Shown: positions 12,415 to 24,240, counted from the first letter of the stretch. The stretch is DNA of 64,000 nt from Adiantum capillus-veneris (GCA_014529385.2 CM043950.1:155901545-155965544); one strand, 5' to 3'. Translations and numbers: made by a program. Notes: generated by a model from the sequence alone, not told the origin.

Positions 12415-12689
12415 GATGTTTGCGTAGCCAACAGGGGTAGATGAGCCCGTTTTGGGCGCAGTTGGGGGCGTCTTAGGACACCACACAACTGGCCAGGGTA
12501 GGGCCAGCCACCAGTAGGCCCGCAAGCGATGTAAGCAGACCTGCCACTACCCTCCAACAGCAACAGTCAGCAAGCCGCTAGTAACAGGCGCTGACAGACC
12601 GCTAAGCCACATCCAATGGTCACCGCGTCTGCCACCATTGGATAACATGCCATTTATGCGCGTCTCTTTTGGAGAACACCCCTCACTTA

Positions 12690-15310
12690 GGCCATTGTGT
12701 CGCTATCAAACTCCTCTCTCACACCACCGTAATGTATGATGTTCATAGGCTCTCTGTTCACTAGGCAGGGAGAAGTCCGTTGGATGTGATGGTTTGATGA
12801 CAGAGTTCTTCTTAGACCCTCGTTACACGTATGGCCAACATGGCACTTTGTTGATACTAGCATCAAAAGGGGGCTTATCAAACATATCCTTAAGCAAGTC
12901 AGTTGTTCCCAATTGAAGCATTGGCAACCCATCACCATCATGGCTGTAGCTTATAAGATAATTACCAAGGTTGTTGCCCTTAGGCTCTTGCCTCTCTTGG
13001 AAAAAGCTATAACCTCACACCACCACGGATCTATCAAGGGAATGTCCATATACTTACAGCTATGGTTGGCATCAAATATGCAAACTCCACAAACCAAGAA
13101 TGTATACTCATAACTCAATCTCGAGAAAGCATACGACCAAACTGCCTAGTCTTTCATTGAAGCCGTCATGGAAGCTCTGGCATTTGGACCACGGATTTTT
13201 ATGTTGGTGCACACCCTTGAGGCGGAAAGTCACTCAAAAAAAAAATTTAATAAGAGAATTGTGGATGCCTTTGAAGTCAAAAGATCTATCAAGCAGTTTG
13301 GCCGCTAGCCCCACTTCTCCATTGAATCTCACCCCCTTTTCACCATGTTGGAAGCCAGTGCTGTCAAAGGGGACCTGACCTTACCTGGCAACAAAGAGTT
13401 GCTAGACAAGATTTTCACTAATGACTCCCTATTATTCTTGAAAGCCAATCTCCATATTCTCATAAGAGCTCTAGAGACTGTTGAAATGTTTTCCACCGCC
13501 TTAGGGTCTAAGTGCAATATTGAGAAATCTAGATTGATTTCACTAATAGAGGATGAATCGTTTGACCCCTTTGATGGGTGGGGCAACGTCGTCTCTAAAG
13601 GAAAGGTCTTTCGACACCTAGGGGCTCCACTTGGCATCAACATTACTAACAAGCAGAGGCTCCATTGGGTCTTAGACAAGGTGTAGTGCAAGATGCATCA
13701 GTGGGAGTATTTGCTCCTCCCCTTCCAAGATTGAATACAGGTGATCAATTCGTATATGCTACCATACATATCGTTCATGGGTCCTCTTTTAAAAATGGTT
13801 AAATGCAATTGGAAGGAATTATTGAAACCTATTAAAAAATTCATGTGGAAGAACAGTATCAAAGTGTTTCTTCCTTGGCAATGGACCAAATGGAAAGTTG
13901 TTGCAAGACCTAAGGAGCAAGGCAACATTGGTATCCTCAACCTTGAAATGCATGTTAAGGCTCAGTGTGCTAAATTCCTAGTTCATTTAGCTAAGCAAGA
14001 CCGAGCATGGGCCATTATGACACGAGACATGATTGACAATGCGAAGCTCTCCTCTCAAGGGAGCGCCCTTGGAAGGAGCTAGGGATTCATGACAAATTGT
14101 TGGCAACTCGGTGGGAAAACTAAGGTTTGGGGGGCATCACATGTGAGCTTGTCCATAAATGTGTCAGAACTGCAGTGACCCTAGAATGGGGAGAGACTGC
14201 CAAATATTTCCATAAATCCATAACTCATTGGTCCCCGTGGCTATCCAAAGTGAGAAGTGAACTAGCAGACCCATTCTGGAGAGAGGTTGCTAGGAAGATT
14301 AATAACAAAGGATTGAGGCACCTAGCTCGTTTTTGGGATGGCAGCACCAAGAGGTGGAAAGAGGCAAACCAATTGACGGCTCAGTTCCTCCTTAGTGAAA
14401 TTGAATGCCTTTTAATTAAAAGAGCCATCAAAGATTTGGATCAAGTTGTGATGCCTATCTGTGAGTCAAATTTTGAGTAGAAATCTTGGTGGTGGCATGT
14501 GGACAGAAATTTCCATAATCCTCAAAGTAAGGAAATTTACTACAACTTGATGCTTAGAAAAGATTAATTCAGTACCAACTACAATGTGGTATAGCAACCA
14601 AAGTGAGCACTACCCTTCGGAGCAACAAAATGTGAGAGAAACACTCCCCTCTCAATAAACAGTGGCATAAGCAATGGCCAGAATCGGGGCGGGGAACGAT
14701 AGTCAGGAATATCTGGGGGACCACCCGTGGCCCCAGGTGATGAAGATCTTCCTATGGAAGGAGCTTTAGGCGGCTATTCTGATTGGCAACAAGAATCTAG
14801 CCAGAGGAATAGGATTAGATAGATGCTCAAGATGCACATCAGCAAGTGAAGATCTCCCACAGCTGTTCTCAAAGATTGTCTGACAATAAGTGAAATGGCA
14901 GGCAAGTCTACGAATGGATACAAAAGACATGGAGGATCACTTTTTGCAAGAACAATTTATTCATGGGAGGGAAGACTATTAAGAACCATGCTAATCTTAC
15001 ATGCACAAAGGTTTTTTGATTTTGCTACTTTAAACAAGTCTGGAGCTCTAGGAGCAAACGTGTTTTTGAAAATGGTCTCTCAACTACTGACTTCAACATG
15101 ATTATCCAAGAAAGTAGAGAGATGATTGTATCTATCGAGAAAAAGAGGAGCTCTGGAGAGTGGGCGCAAGCGGTGCAAGACATTCCACTGCACCCTAGAT
15201 GGCACCTCAAGTTTTGTTAGTGGTACAAGCAAGTTCGGGGATGCTACCCTACTTTATATCTATCTCAAGTGTGTCTTGTATTGCTGTAACCAAAAAGCAC
15301 CTTTGTAGTA
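12690..15310 (+). pseudogene. LINE ORF2 remnant: reverse transcriptase to C-terminal zinc region
   Basis: Broken plus-strand frames read in order as the C-terminal two thirds of an L1-type LINE ORF2. From about 12913 there is HWQPITIMAVAYKIITKVVA and a GSIKGMSI segment; then an LNLEKAYDQ block near 13113; then the catalytic strand FTNDSLLFLKA near 13410, where the usual F-A/V-D-D has become F-T-N-D. Next come a GSKCNIEKSRLIS block and FRHLGAPLGI. Thumb and tail continue in 13741-14082 and 14127-14480. Near 14820 a DRCSRCTSASEDLPQLF segment matches the RT-associated zinc region. Stops and frameshifts occur throughout, so it is dead. Confidence 0.8.
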
Positions 15311-15479
15311 CTAATGGTCTCTCAAGGCGTGAGTTGTGCTTGAGGTCTTTTGTACATTCTTCTGTTGAGCTAATATAACATTTCCACTCACTATTATGAG
15401 TATGGAAAAACAAAAGAAAAGGTCGAGTTTAGCTATCGACTCACCCACATTATTGTTTTACTAATAGGGCACAATCCCA

Positions 15480-16456
15480 TTGGCTTGAAAATGAAGCTAT
15501 TTGGATTGGGGCTCACACCAAAATTAACAAATTGAACATAAGGGAGAGAAACAATGAGACTACCTTATCAGCATAGAATAGTTTGGGAACGGCATGGTGA
15601 TAAGAAACAACTCTTGCCAAAGCTATTTGTTGATGACTCCCTCTTGTTCTTAAAGTCCACCCCTAAAGTGCTAAGGAAGGTTTTGGAGATTGTCCAGACA
15701 TTCGTCACCACAGTCTCTGGGTCTAAACGTAATGTGGATAAATCAAGGGTGATCTCTCTAACGGAAGCTGACTCCTTTCATCCTTCTAGCTAGACAGGTG
15801 AGGTTGTCTCACAAGGATAGATATTCCACCATATGGGAGCCAATAGAGTTTCAAGTGGGCCTTACATAAAATCCAAAGAAAGATACAAAGATGGAAATTT
15901 GTGCTCCTCCATTTTCATAGCAGGGGGTAGGTGATCAACTCATTTATGACCCCTTATCTATCCTTCGGCGGGCCCCTCCTCAAAACAACCAAGTGCAACT
16001 AGAAGGCGTTCCTAAAAACCCAAGAAAATTTTCCTTCGGAAAAATAATACCAAAAGTATAATACCCTGGCAGTGAGCCAAATGGGAATGTATTGCTAGAC
16101 CTAAGGAGCAAGTCGGTATTGGGATCATCAACCCTTCAATACATACGGGAGCCCAATGTGCTAAATTCATGGTTGCTATTGCCAAAAAAGACCAAGCTTG
16201 GGCCGTCATGGAAGGGGACATGATAGACAGGGCAAAGCTCCTCTCCTAGGGGGGGAAATGGAAAATGGAAAGAGGTCACTGTACATGACAAATCGTTGGC
16301 ACCCCAATAGATGAAACTAAAGCTAGGCAATAACACGAGCGAGTTCGTGCATAAATGTATTAAATCCTCAGAGGCACTAGAATGGGGAGAGGCTACAAGG
16401 TACCATATAGTGGAAACTATTTTGTCAACGGAGAAGTGAGTAGCACTTTCACACAC
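15480..16456 (+). pseudogene. second, truncated LINE ORF2 copy
   Basis: Directly after the first LINE, a related fragment restarts at the catalytic region: KLFVDDSLLFLKS near 15630, GSKRNVDKSRVISLTEADSF near 15720, then frames similar to 13741-14480 of the first copy, ending near 16440. It keeps FVDD where copy 1 has FTND. It lacks everything upstream of the palm and downstream of the thumb, and is broken by stops from about 15790. Confidence 0.75.
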
Positions 16457-16460
16457 GACC

Positions 16461-17057
16461 CGTGTGCCTCGATACCAAAATTCATATCTTCACTTTAGTG
16501 TTCCCATTGATGAATTTATATTTTCATTAATGCCTACATCAACCTACTTATTTGCTCTCCCAAATATTGAATATCATTTTTCACGAGTAAGGAATTCTTC
16601 ATGCAGGTGGTTTATGAACATACAAGTATGGCTCAGTTAGCATTTACTACAATCTCACTTGCTATTAAGTCTCAATAATCCGCGCAGATGAACAAAAACT
16701 GTCTAAGCTCATTCAAGTTTTCCACGTTGATACAACAGACGCGATATCACATTTCCTTGAAACAAAGTTTCTAGATCCTTTGCATCAAAAAAAAATCCGT
16801 GATGATACAACATGGATTGCAATTACGAGCTCTAACAGGCAAAGCCATAGCTTATGCATTGTAGATATGGTGATGGAATTAAATTATGTATAGTATATAT
16901 ATATATATATATATATAATATTGAATATATATAAAGATATGAATGTAAGGGTTATGGTTAGCTTAAACAGTCACATAGTGGCCTTAGTGATAAGCAACAT
17001 ATGAGCCTCGGATCGAGACGTCACATATTGAAGAAATTAAGATGGCTCATCAATAAT
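16461..17057. other. AT-rich spacer, TA microsatellite and a possible SINE piece
   Basis: No coding region. A TA repeat occupies about 16892-16918. At about 16968-17015 a segment with GTGATAAGCAACATATGAGC and CGAGACGTCACAT resembles part of the SINE-like core at 12.1 kb. This stretch is just downstream (minus sense) of the Ole e 1 gene and should hold its 3' end, but I cannot place the polyadenylation site. Confidence 0.4.
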
Positions 17058-19087
17058 TCATTTGCAAGGAGTGAGGAGGCACTTGGCTTTGCCATGGTAG
17101 CCAGAGTTTGCTCGCTTGAAATTCAAGGCCCACTTAAGAACCTCTTTGTTCGAGCCTGCGAGGGCCTGGTTGAAATGATAGTTCACCTGTGCAACACATG
17201 AATTGATCAATAACTCAATAGTGTGTCTCACTAGATGCCTTAAAAAAAGAGTCTTCCAACATACTGTGTACACACACACACACACAATTTGACTATTAAA
17301 ATATGTTCCCTAATAGTATGCCATGATGAACAACATATCACATTCAAATATACACTTTCTTGCCCTTAGATAAAACCTATACATCATGCTATTTTCCTTG
17401 CCCTCTACTCTGCATCCATTAAATACCATCTACTTCACTACATCCGTGCTCACCTCAATAGCATTATAGTAGAAGGGCAGACTGTTGAAAGCATTGAGAG
17501 TAGCAGCAATGCTTTCCCGAAGCAGCACACGGTTAATTTCACCCGATCCCCGCAGCCCTTGCTCAAGGGTAAGGGTGGACCCAAACTTTTTGGTCGCTGC
17601 TGGCCCATACCACATTCCAACCTTAGTCTTTGGTGACCACACTCTCCAATAGCATTTGTATTGAGGGTTCAACCAGTCCCTGCAAAAGATGTCTGAGGTT
17701 AGTTCCAACGTGCTTAGACCAAAAGCAGTTTATCAACAGAGAGTTGTGCCACAGAGGTAGCAGACTATGTGATCACCAAAGGACTTTGCATTTCAACAGG
17801 AAATCATCTTAACCTAGGCAAAAACCAGTGGCAAGGTTCTATCCAAGCATAATTGTGGCATGCATCTCTATCAGATCAAGACATTGCAGAGGAAGCTTCA
17901 TAGACATCAATCAGCATCCCAAGCGGGAAAACCCCCATAGAGACTTGGCTGGCTCAGATAAGCCGCCAAACAGTTCGAGAGAACACTACGACATGCATGC
18001 ACTTGGCATAAGAGAGCCCTTAGCCATCGAGCTTCAAGCTTATTAAAACAAATGTCAACCAATCTCATGCAGAGCCCTCGGTACGCAAGCATCGATAACA
18101 TTACTATATCACCAATCAGCTACCTTGATGAATCTAAATTTTCAATTTCTTGCTCGATGGTATCAATCCGGTTCACCAATGCATGCAATTCACAATGAAG
18201 GGAGACTACCCAGTCGAAATCATTTGCTTCCTGATGGACTAGAATCTTGCACACATTGTAAATCTACTTCAACTCCTACCTAAGCTAGACTTTACTAAGT
18301 TCAGAGGTATTTGCATTACCATTGATTAACCTACCATTCATTCCAAGGTCCACACAGAGTTAAACATGCATGGGCAGAAAAAGATTAAAATTGCAATATA
18401 AAATGTTCCAATAGTAGCATTCACATGAAGACAAGACGCAAACCCTTGAAGTAATTTGCAATGACAAATGTTCTGATTGTATATACTGTGAGGAAATTGT
18501 AATAAACCAAATGTACCAATGTAACATAAGCAGATAATGATTCAAACCTAAGCAGATTGCAAATATAAAAGTCCCAATTGTACTTACTGTGCAGTGCATG
18601 CCGAGAGCTTTGCGAAAGGGAGAGGAGGCAAAGAGACCTTGGGGCTGGGGGTAGTCTTTTTCGCATTTGGGCAAAAGGACATGGGTTTGGAGGGCTTGTA
18701 GAAGAGACCTTCTGCAGTGTACATGGCCATTCCAAAGAGCTTCCAGGAAAGCTCAAGAGGGCGGGCTGCAACACCCGCACCAGCACAAGTGCTTTTCGGA
18801 CTACTACCTGCAAGCCTCACAGAGCAACCATCCAGCTTTTGTGAGCCATCCAGTTTGATGGCATATGTTCCTATCATGCTAGTGTCTGCCGCCTTTGACA
18901 GGGTTACCTTCCCATGGCTATCCTTGCACTCCAGCAGCACCTTGGCACCTGTTGTGGAAAAATGTAGGGTCACATCAGCGAATTTCGTGGGGCAAACACT
19001 CCACTTTCACAACACTACTAGTAGCAGAAAAGGGCCGATGCTATCTTACAAGTGCCGTACGCACACTTGACCATGCTTCCTGAACAG

Positions 19088-19150
<63 letters not shown>

Positions 19151-19350
19151 TATACACACGCATGCAAAAACACACCATTAAGAGGACGGCCCCATACTGT
19201 CTGGTGACCATTCAAGCACTGATCACAGAAGACCGAGCCAGCGATGGTCGTGAAGCCAGCATGGGAAGCCGAGGGAGCAAAGGATAGCAGCAAGGCGCAA
19301 CAAAGGTGGATAAGCAGGAGAAGAGAACAGCCCAAAACCCTGTCTTCCAT
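17058..19350 (-). CDS. secreted Ole e 1-domain protein, four exons, 296 residues
   Basis: Predicted host gene. Exons (minus strand): 19350-19176, 18948-18588, 17679-17454, 17186-17058. Introns all begin GT and end AG, and phases 1, 2 and 0 match across every junction. Residues 1-31 are a hydrophobic signal peptide ending SASHA. Residues about 35-152 are a Pollen Ole e 1-type domain with six cysteines (42, 45, 66, 100, 113, 151), a start FCDQC and the typical ending FYKPSKPMSFCP. A short Pro/Lys linker follows, then a module of about 115 residues with CYWRVWSPKTKVG, LTLEQGLRG, VLLRESIAATLNAFNSLPF and a C-terminal CLLTPCK. Ole e 1 proteins are extracellular cell-wall or secreted proteins; the C-terminal module's role is unknown to me. 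No internal stop is present, unlike everything around it. Intron 1 holds a long GA/GT microsatellite. Exon borders are inferred, not confirmed by transcripts. Confidence 0.8.
18120..18345 (-). pseudogene. coding-like segment with three TAG codons inside intron 2
   Basis: On the same strand as the host gene and within its second intron, one frame reads as plausible protein for about 75 codons: a GMNGRLINGNANTSELSKV part, then a helical part with LVHQEANDFDWVVSLHCELH and NRIDTIEQEIENLDSS. Three TAG codons fall within about 30 bp, at positions where Gln would suit the helix. It ends at AAG followed by GTAGCT, which resembles a splice donor. I do not recognise the protein. It could be a decayed exon of an inserted gene or chance. 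Confidence 0.3.
19092..19150. repeat. CT/CA compound microsatellite in intron 1
   Basis: About 43 bp of CT followed by CA repeats, lying inside intron 1 of the Ole e 1 gene close to its donor site. Confidence 0.9.
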
Positions 19351-19428
19351 AGCTACTCTGAGCTAGTCGACGTTGCTCCAATACTTGCACTCGAGGGGTT
19401 TGGTGGGGGGCTTTGTGATGCCGAGAGC

Positions 19429-19438
19429 ATTTTATAGG
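19429..19438 (-). promoter_or_regulatory. putative TATA box of the Ole e 1 gene
   Basis: Minus-strand CCTATAAAAT lies about 80 bp upstream of the predicted start codon at 19350, a normal position for a plant TATA element with a 5' leader of about 50 bp. No other core element was identified. Confidence 0.5.
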
Positions 19439-19440
19439 TG

Positions 19441-20547
19441 TTGCAAATGAGGAGAAGGGACGAGTGCATGCAAAGTCAAGGATGAGCCGCGTCGCTCATT
19501 GAAGAGGGCGTGGGACTCTGCTGCGAGTTGGTGGGCAGGCCGCCCTTCTTCTACGAGTCTGAACTTTGAGCTCTCTCTCTCTCTTCTCTCTCTCTCAAGT
19601 TGAGTCTCAACTACTCCGTTGCGCAAGCTCTCCAAAGAATCCATTCTTTTGGGTGCATTCTCAGGAGGCTGGGTTCAGGCTGCCCGCCCAAGCATAACCT
19701 TGTTTATAAGTGACACGGGGTCACTTTCATGGGATCTACGGCAGCCAAAGAGCGCAAAGAGGTTGTGGCAAAACCTTGTTCGCTCAAAAAATGATCAAAC
19801 CTTCCCTGGAACACAAGGGAGCAGGAAGTCCTCGTCGCGCTAGTATTCACACAAGGTAGAAGTATAGTGGTTTGCCTTTGTTTGCATGGTGAATAGCCAT
19901 TTTGGTTTTGGGGGGGGGGGGGGGGGGGTGGTGGTGGTGGTGGTGGGTGGTTCTAGTGCAAGGTGGAAGACAAAAAGGAAACACCTTCCATAGTGTGGAC
20001 TAAAAAGAAACTTCTTCCACCACCTGTGTGAACGTACATGTCAAGGCGCTCTTTCATTGGGCTTAATATACAACCTGTTGTGTATTTGCTCTACTTTTGG
20101 CCTACCAATGCCAAAGGCTTTAGTGTTTGGTTGTTTTTTTTAAGTTTTGGAGATAAAGGCAATGATGGTTTAAAAAGCAGAGGAGTGTTTGATTTAGTTT
20201 GAACGTTGTGGACCAAAGGGTGTTATAAGTTTCAGCTAAAGGGCAACCCTTTTGAGGACTTATTCCCCTCTTTCTCTCTCACACACTCACATTCTCACAC
20301 ACACATCCTTAACAATACTAATCTTTATTTTTAGGCAAGCCATTTCAGGTTCATTAACATTCAGATATCCTTAACACTACTATTCTTTATTTTTGGGCAG
20401 ACCATCTAAATTTTTTTAACATTTCTGAATCAAAAACTAGTTTGTGACCCCTGCATTGTTATTAAAGTCTTTTTAGAAGTTTTCATACTGTACATTTTCA
20501 TCAACAAAAGAATTTATGAACTATGCTAGCTAGAGGAGGCAGCAAGA

Positions 20548-20550
<3 letters not shown>
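19441..20550. other. intergenic DNA with a poly-G tract
   Basis: Upstream flank of the Ole e 1 gene on the minus strand. No gene seen. A G homopolymer of about 19 bp at 19910-19928 is followed by GGT repeats. A short pyrimidine tract lies near 19570-19600. Confidence 0.5.

Positions 20551-20594
<44 letters not shown>
20551..20594. repeat. CT microsatellite
   Basis: Uninterrupted CT repeat. Confidence 0.9.
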
Positions 20595-20597
<3 letters not shown>

Positions 20598-20928
20598 AGA
20601 GAGCCAATGATCGTTTAGTTTTTGTATTTCTTTTTTTTTTTATAGCAAATATCACTTTCCAATGCGAGGCGGTACAAACGTCCGTGAGCGCTACCAAGGT
20701 CGCTTGGCCACACTTGAACACATGACACGGGTCATGGAGGACAACTACTAAACCAACCAAGCTAGCTCTTTTAGACTTTTCTTTTTGTCTTTCTTTCTAA
20801 TCAGGAACAATAATTTGGTAGTATTGATACAGGAAAATATCTTGAATCTTGATGAATATATTGAGTGTCTTTTGGAGGCTTGATACAACCCCAGCAAGGG
20901 TTGGTATGTGTGTATATGTGTGCGCATG

Positions 20929-20956
20929 CACACACACACACACACACATATATATA

Positions 20957-20999
<43 letters not shown>

Positions 21000-21127
21000 C
21001 ATCATGCTCAAGTAGTCTCTGGATGAAAGCATAGGGTCACATTATATGGACACAATTTTGTTGATACACCTAGCATAGTAGCTTTAGAGCTAGCTTCATG
21101 CCACATCTTACTCATAACTCTAAATAC

Positions 21128-21163
<36 letters not shown>

Positions 21164-21300
21164 CGTCATACTCAAGTAGTCTCTAGATCAAAGCATAGGG
21201 TCACACACAATTCTGTTAATACACCCAGCATAGTAGCTTTTGAGCTAGCTTCATGCCACATCTTATTCAAAACTCAAAATAGCTTATAAAAGATTGCACT
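20929..21300. repeat. tandem duplication with CA/TA/GA microsatellites
   Basis: A unit made of a GA repeat plus about 115 bp (AGTCTCTGGATGAAAGCATA ... GCTTCATGCCACATCTTACT) occurs twice, at about 20971-21125 and 21127-21290, with some substitutions and one 10-bp deletion. The first copy is preceded by CA and TA repeats (20929-20970). Confidence 0.8.
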
Positions 21301-21351
21301 TCCAAGTGAGATAGTGGTCAAGAGTAGAGGATGTTTCTTACCACCGCCATT

Positions 21352-21352
<1 letters not shown>

Positions 21353-21430
<78 letters not shown>
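21353..21430. repeat. long CT microsatellite (about 78 bp)
   Basis: The longest pure CT run in the window. Confidence 0.95.
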
Positions 21431-21433
<3 letters not shown>

Positions 21434-21479
21434 GAAAATGGAGTTCCTATTTAGGGGAGAATTTATACACATTCATTCC

Positions 21480-23215
21480 AGGATGAGCATTGGTAATACA
21501 CCTTCACCCCTTCTATCATTGGAATCCCAATCATGCATATCTGGATACATCAAGTATCTGGCTAAACTCTCTTCATTGGGCTCCCAAGATGCATCAAAAA
21601 ACATTTCCCTATCTTGCACATGCTCAAAATCAAGTAGAGCATCATCCAACAACTACATAATGTCATCATCAGCTGCATTTGAATAAACTTGCTCAACCAG
21701 AGATTTAGATTGCTCGGTACACTTAGCATCTGTATTTGAGAATCCTTCCAAAGCTTCATCCACTAAGCACATAAAATTTGGGTCCATCACTTCAATATTC
21801 CTCTACCCTGCACATCTCAGGCTGCTATAAACCAAGATTATAGCAGCCTGCACATCTCAGGCTGCTATAAACTAAGATTTCCACAAATGACATGCATACT
21901 AGCCACACTTGTTGTAGATTGCTCTTCAAGTTTCTCTCCCTCATTCAAATATCTTTGCACTTCTGTAACACAAAGTTCAACATGCACATTGAAAATTTCA
22001 TCAACTGCCCTGTCCATATCATCATCACAATGCAACCAATCATATGTAACACTAAGAGATTGCACTTTACTATGCACCGCCTCTGAATAAACATCATCAA
22101 GTTCATAATCATTATGCCATAGTGTGAGCCATGTGTCACAAAATCTTGATAAAGAAGGAATTTGTACCTCCTCTAAATCATCACTTTTCATATCTTTAAG
22201 CACATATTCTTGCACACCCAAGCCTTCAAAATCTAGTCTATCCAAACCCTATAAATCTTGTATACCCAAGTCCATGGTCCTGCCGACTCTCAACAGCAGC
22301 CTTGCTTTGACCTATATAACATCTGCATCATCAATCACTCTAGGGTAGAATCTGTACCACAAAAATTTTACTCTAATTCCGAGTCAATAAAAAAATCATT
22401 AATTGTAACCAAATCGTCATGCATGTCTACTTTATTATGGTTGCTCTCATACACCTACACACTTTTATCCTGAGCTTTAGCCACTTCGTCGTTTTGAACC
22501 CTTGATTTCTTTTCCTCCTGTATTGTCTGCATAGGTTCTTTGCAAAGTTCACCCTGTGTATCTTGAGGCTATATAGACTCACCCTCAAAGATTTTTACTT
22601 CATGAAAGGTATCCGCAAAACCCAACTTTTCATACACAACTTTAAGTATATCTTCATTGTTAGCCTGTAAGAAAGTAGCATCTTGTAGAAGACACTCATC
22701 AATCAAAGATTTTCTAATTTTGATCATACTTGCTCTCGAATATCTGAGTAAGTTGGTAGACTTGGAATTTATTATGTATATCTTGCATATGCTCATTACT
22801 TACCCGTAAGATCTTGAATCTGCCCCTTCAATTCTGAACTCACGAATTGCTCAAAGGATCTAATCGTTAACTCTTCTGGTATCCCTCTTGACTTGGTTTC
22901 CAACTCATAACACTCTAGGTAGCCCTCTAGATCATAACCATCAAGGAGTTGCCTCTTGTCATATACTGCATCAAATGTTGCATCCAAAGCTTCATCCATT
23001 TGCTTCTTCATCTTCATGGCTTCCTCTTCAAGCAAAGATCCTTGGACCAATTGAAGCATCTTTATAAAATCTAGAACTGTTGGCGTCCCATCAAAACCCT
23101 TTGGAGTAAACTCTTCAATCAATTTCATCATCTGTTCTAGATTATCCATCCGCACCTCCCACCACGGCTCGTTTCGCGTCATATTGACCAAGTATGTCGA
23201 GGGATAGGTGTTCAA
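21480..23215 (-). pseudogene. gag-like protein family, copy 2
   Basis: Better preserved homologue of 7873-9234. The frame at 23215-22796 (139 residues) starts near MDNLEQMMKLIEEF and contains GYDLEGYLECYELETKSRG and FEQFVSSELKGQIQDL, which look like a helical gag capsid region. Frames at 22796-22569 and 22245-21865 follow; the latter has CVTEVQRYLNEGEKLEEQ and VASMHVICG. A final acidic stretch (about 21776-21480) has two stops. The protein is unusually rich in Asp and Glu. No RT, integrase or LTR is attached, and the family is not one I can name. A 34-bp duplication (CTGCACATCTCAGGCTGCTA...) lies at about 21812-21880. Confidence 0.5.
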
Positions 23216-23246
23216 AAGGTGAGCCGAGAAGACGCGTGGCCTCTAG

Positions 23247-23248
<2 letters not shown>

Positions 23249-23300
<52 letters not shown>
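23249..23300. repeat. CA then GA microsatellite
   Basis: CA repeat followed by GA repeat at the upstream (minus sense) edge of the gag-like copy 2. Confidence 0.9.
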
Positions 23301-24240
23301 ACAACAGACATTGATAGCTTTGGCAATCATCGTAATCATTAATAAGTTAAATACAACTTAATCTATAGCCAAGGTGAGCCGTTAATGACACCATCACTTG
23401 GATTAATAAAAAACGAAGGAGTTTAAGCTCCATTTACAAAGATTAAGCGGATCATTAACGGCTCCATGACTTATCAACATGATTGATGAAGTTTTAGTTG
23501 GCGATGGTGATGGAGATCTCCTCCATGTTGCTCTCCTTGCTTCAATTTCCCTCAAGAACTCTCTACAATCCCTCCTTTATCTGTTTGCCTTCTTTGAAGC
23601 CTTGGTCGAGAAGGGGAGTTAGATCTCCTCGCCTTCCTCCTTCCTTGCCTGCTCTAGAGAGCTTCACGCCCTCCACTTCTTTCTTCTTCTCTTTCAACAT
23701 GTCTCGTTCTTACTCCCTCGCTCATGCAATGACCCTCTTCCCTTCTCTTCATGCCTTGTACTTGATTCGCTGAGTTGACGGAGGGAGAGAGCTTAGACAA
23801 GAGAGGGAAAAAGCTAGGTTTCCCTTCCTGCTCGTGCTTCCCCCCTTAACTCTTGCAATTCCCCTCGCTTTTCTTTTCGTTCATGAAAATTCCCTCCACT
23901 CTTCTATTTTTAGTCTAAAAAATTACCATGTTTGCTTGTCATGAGGGCGTGACAAGCCGCTTGGTGATGTGGCAGGCCAGGGGTTCGAAGTGCGCCAAAT
24001 CCGCTGGGAGTGGTACAGAACAGGGGCGCGTCGGGATGCCAATCACTTTTTGCTTCATGATCGAGCACTTTCCAGTGCGCCCTGAGCTTCTTCGTCCCCC
24101 TCGCTCTGCGTTACTCGCTACCTGCACGCTGATCTCCTTCTTCTCTTTTCCTTTTTTACATTAAAACCCTCACTTTTTTAAATGGGCGGCCATACTTTCC
24201 TTTGTAGTGGGTGGCCGACTCACCTTGGGCGGCGGTCTTT
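23301..24240. other. unassigned DNA with a possible tRNA-like SINE piece
   Basis: Plus-strand frames at 23498-23773 and 23928-24164 lack recognisable motifs. Around 23938-23992, GCCGCTTGGTGATGTGG followed by GGGGTTCGAAGTGCGCC resembles tRNA A- and B-box spacing. No intact tRNA cloverleaf can be drawn from it. Confidence 0.35.

Larger units (their letters stand above)
11806..12483. mobile_element. fold-back (MITE-like) element flanked by a direct repeat
   Basis: Two inverted arms of about 100 bp face each other. The left begins near 11867 at CGTCACTATATGGCACGGCT; the right is its diverged reverse complement, ending near 12334 at CCATATAGTGACG. Inside, GTGAACTAGGG-type motifs recur on both sides. 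The block is bracketed by a direct repeat at about 11806-11868 and 12422-12482 (GCGTAGCCAACARGGGTAGA ... GCGTCTTAGGACACC), each copy preceded by a CT microsatellite. No transposase is encoded, so it would be non-autonomous. No clean target duplication is visible at the arm ends, so the class is uncertain. Confidence 0.6.

Noticed and set aside
12264-12563. Overlapping minus-strand frames across a CT microsatellite
   Set aside because: Arg-Glu repeats from CT/GA; part of the fold-back and direct repeat.
13329-13691. 120-residue minus-strand frame
   Set aside because: Antisense shadow of the LINE RT frame on the plus strand, which has recognisable motifs.
18421-18813. 130-residue minus-strand frame and plus-strand frames at 18578-19083
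   Set aside because: Overlap exon 2 of the Ole e 1 gene in other frames.
23938-23992. Possible tRNA gene
   Set aside because: B-box-like GGTTCGA is present but no acceptor stem or anticodon arm can be paired; at most a SINE fragment.
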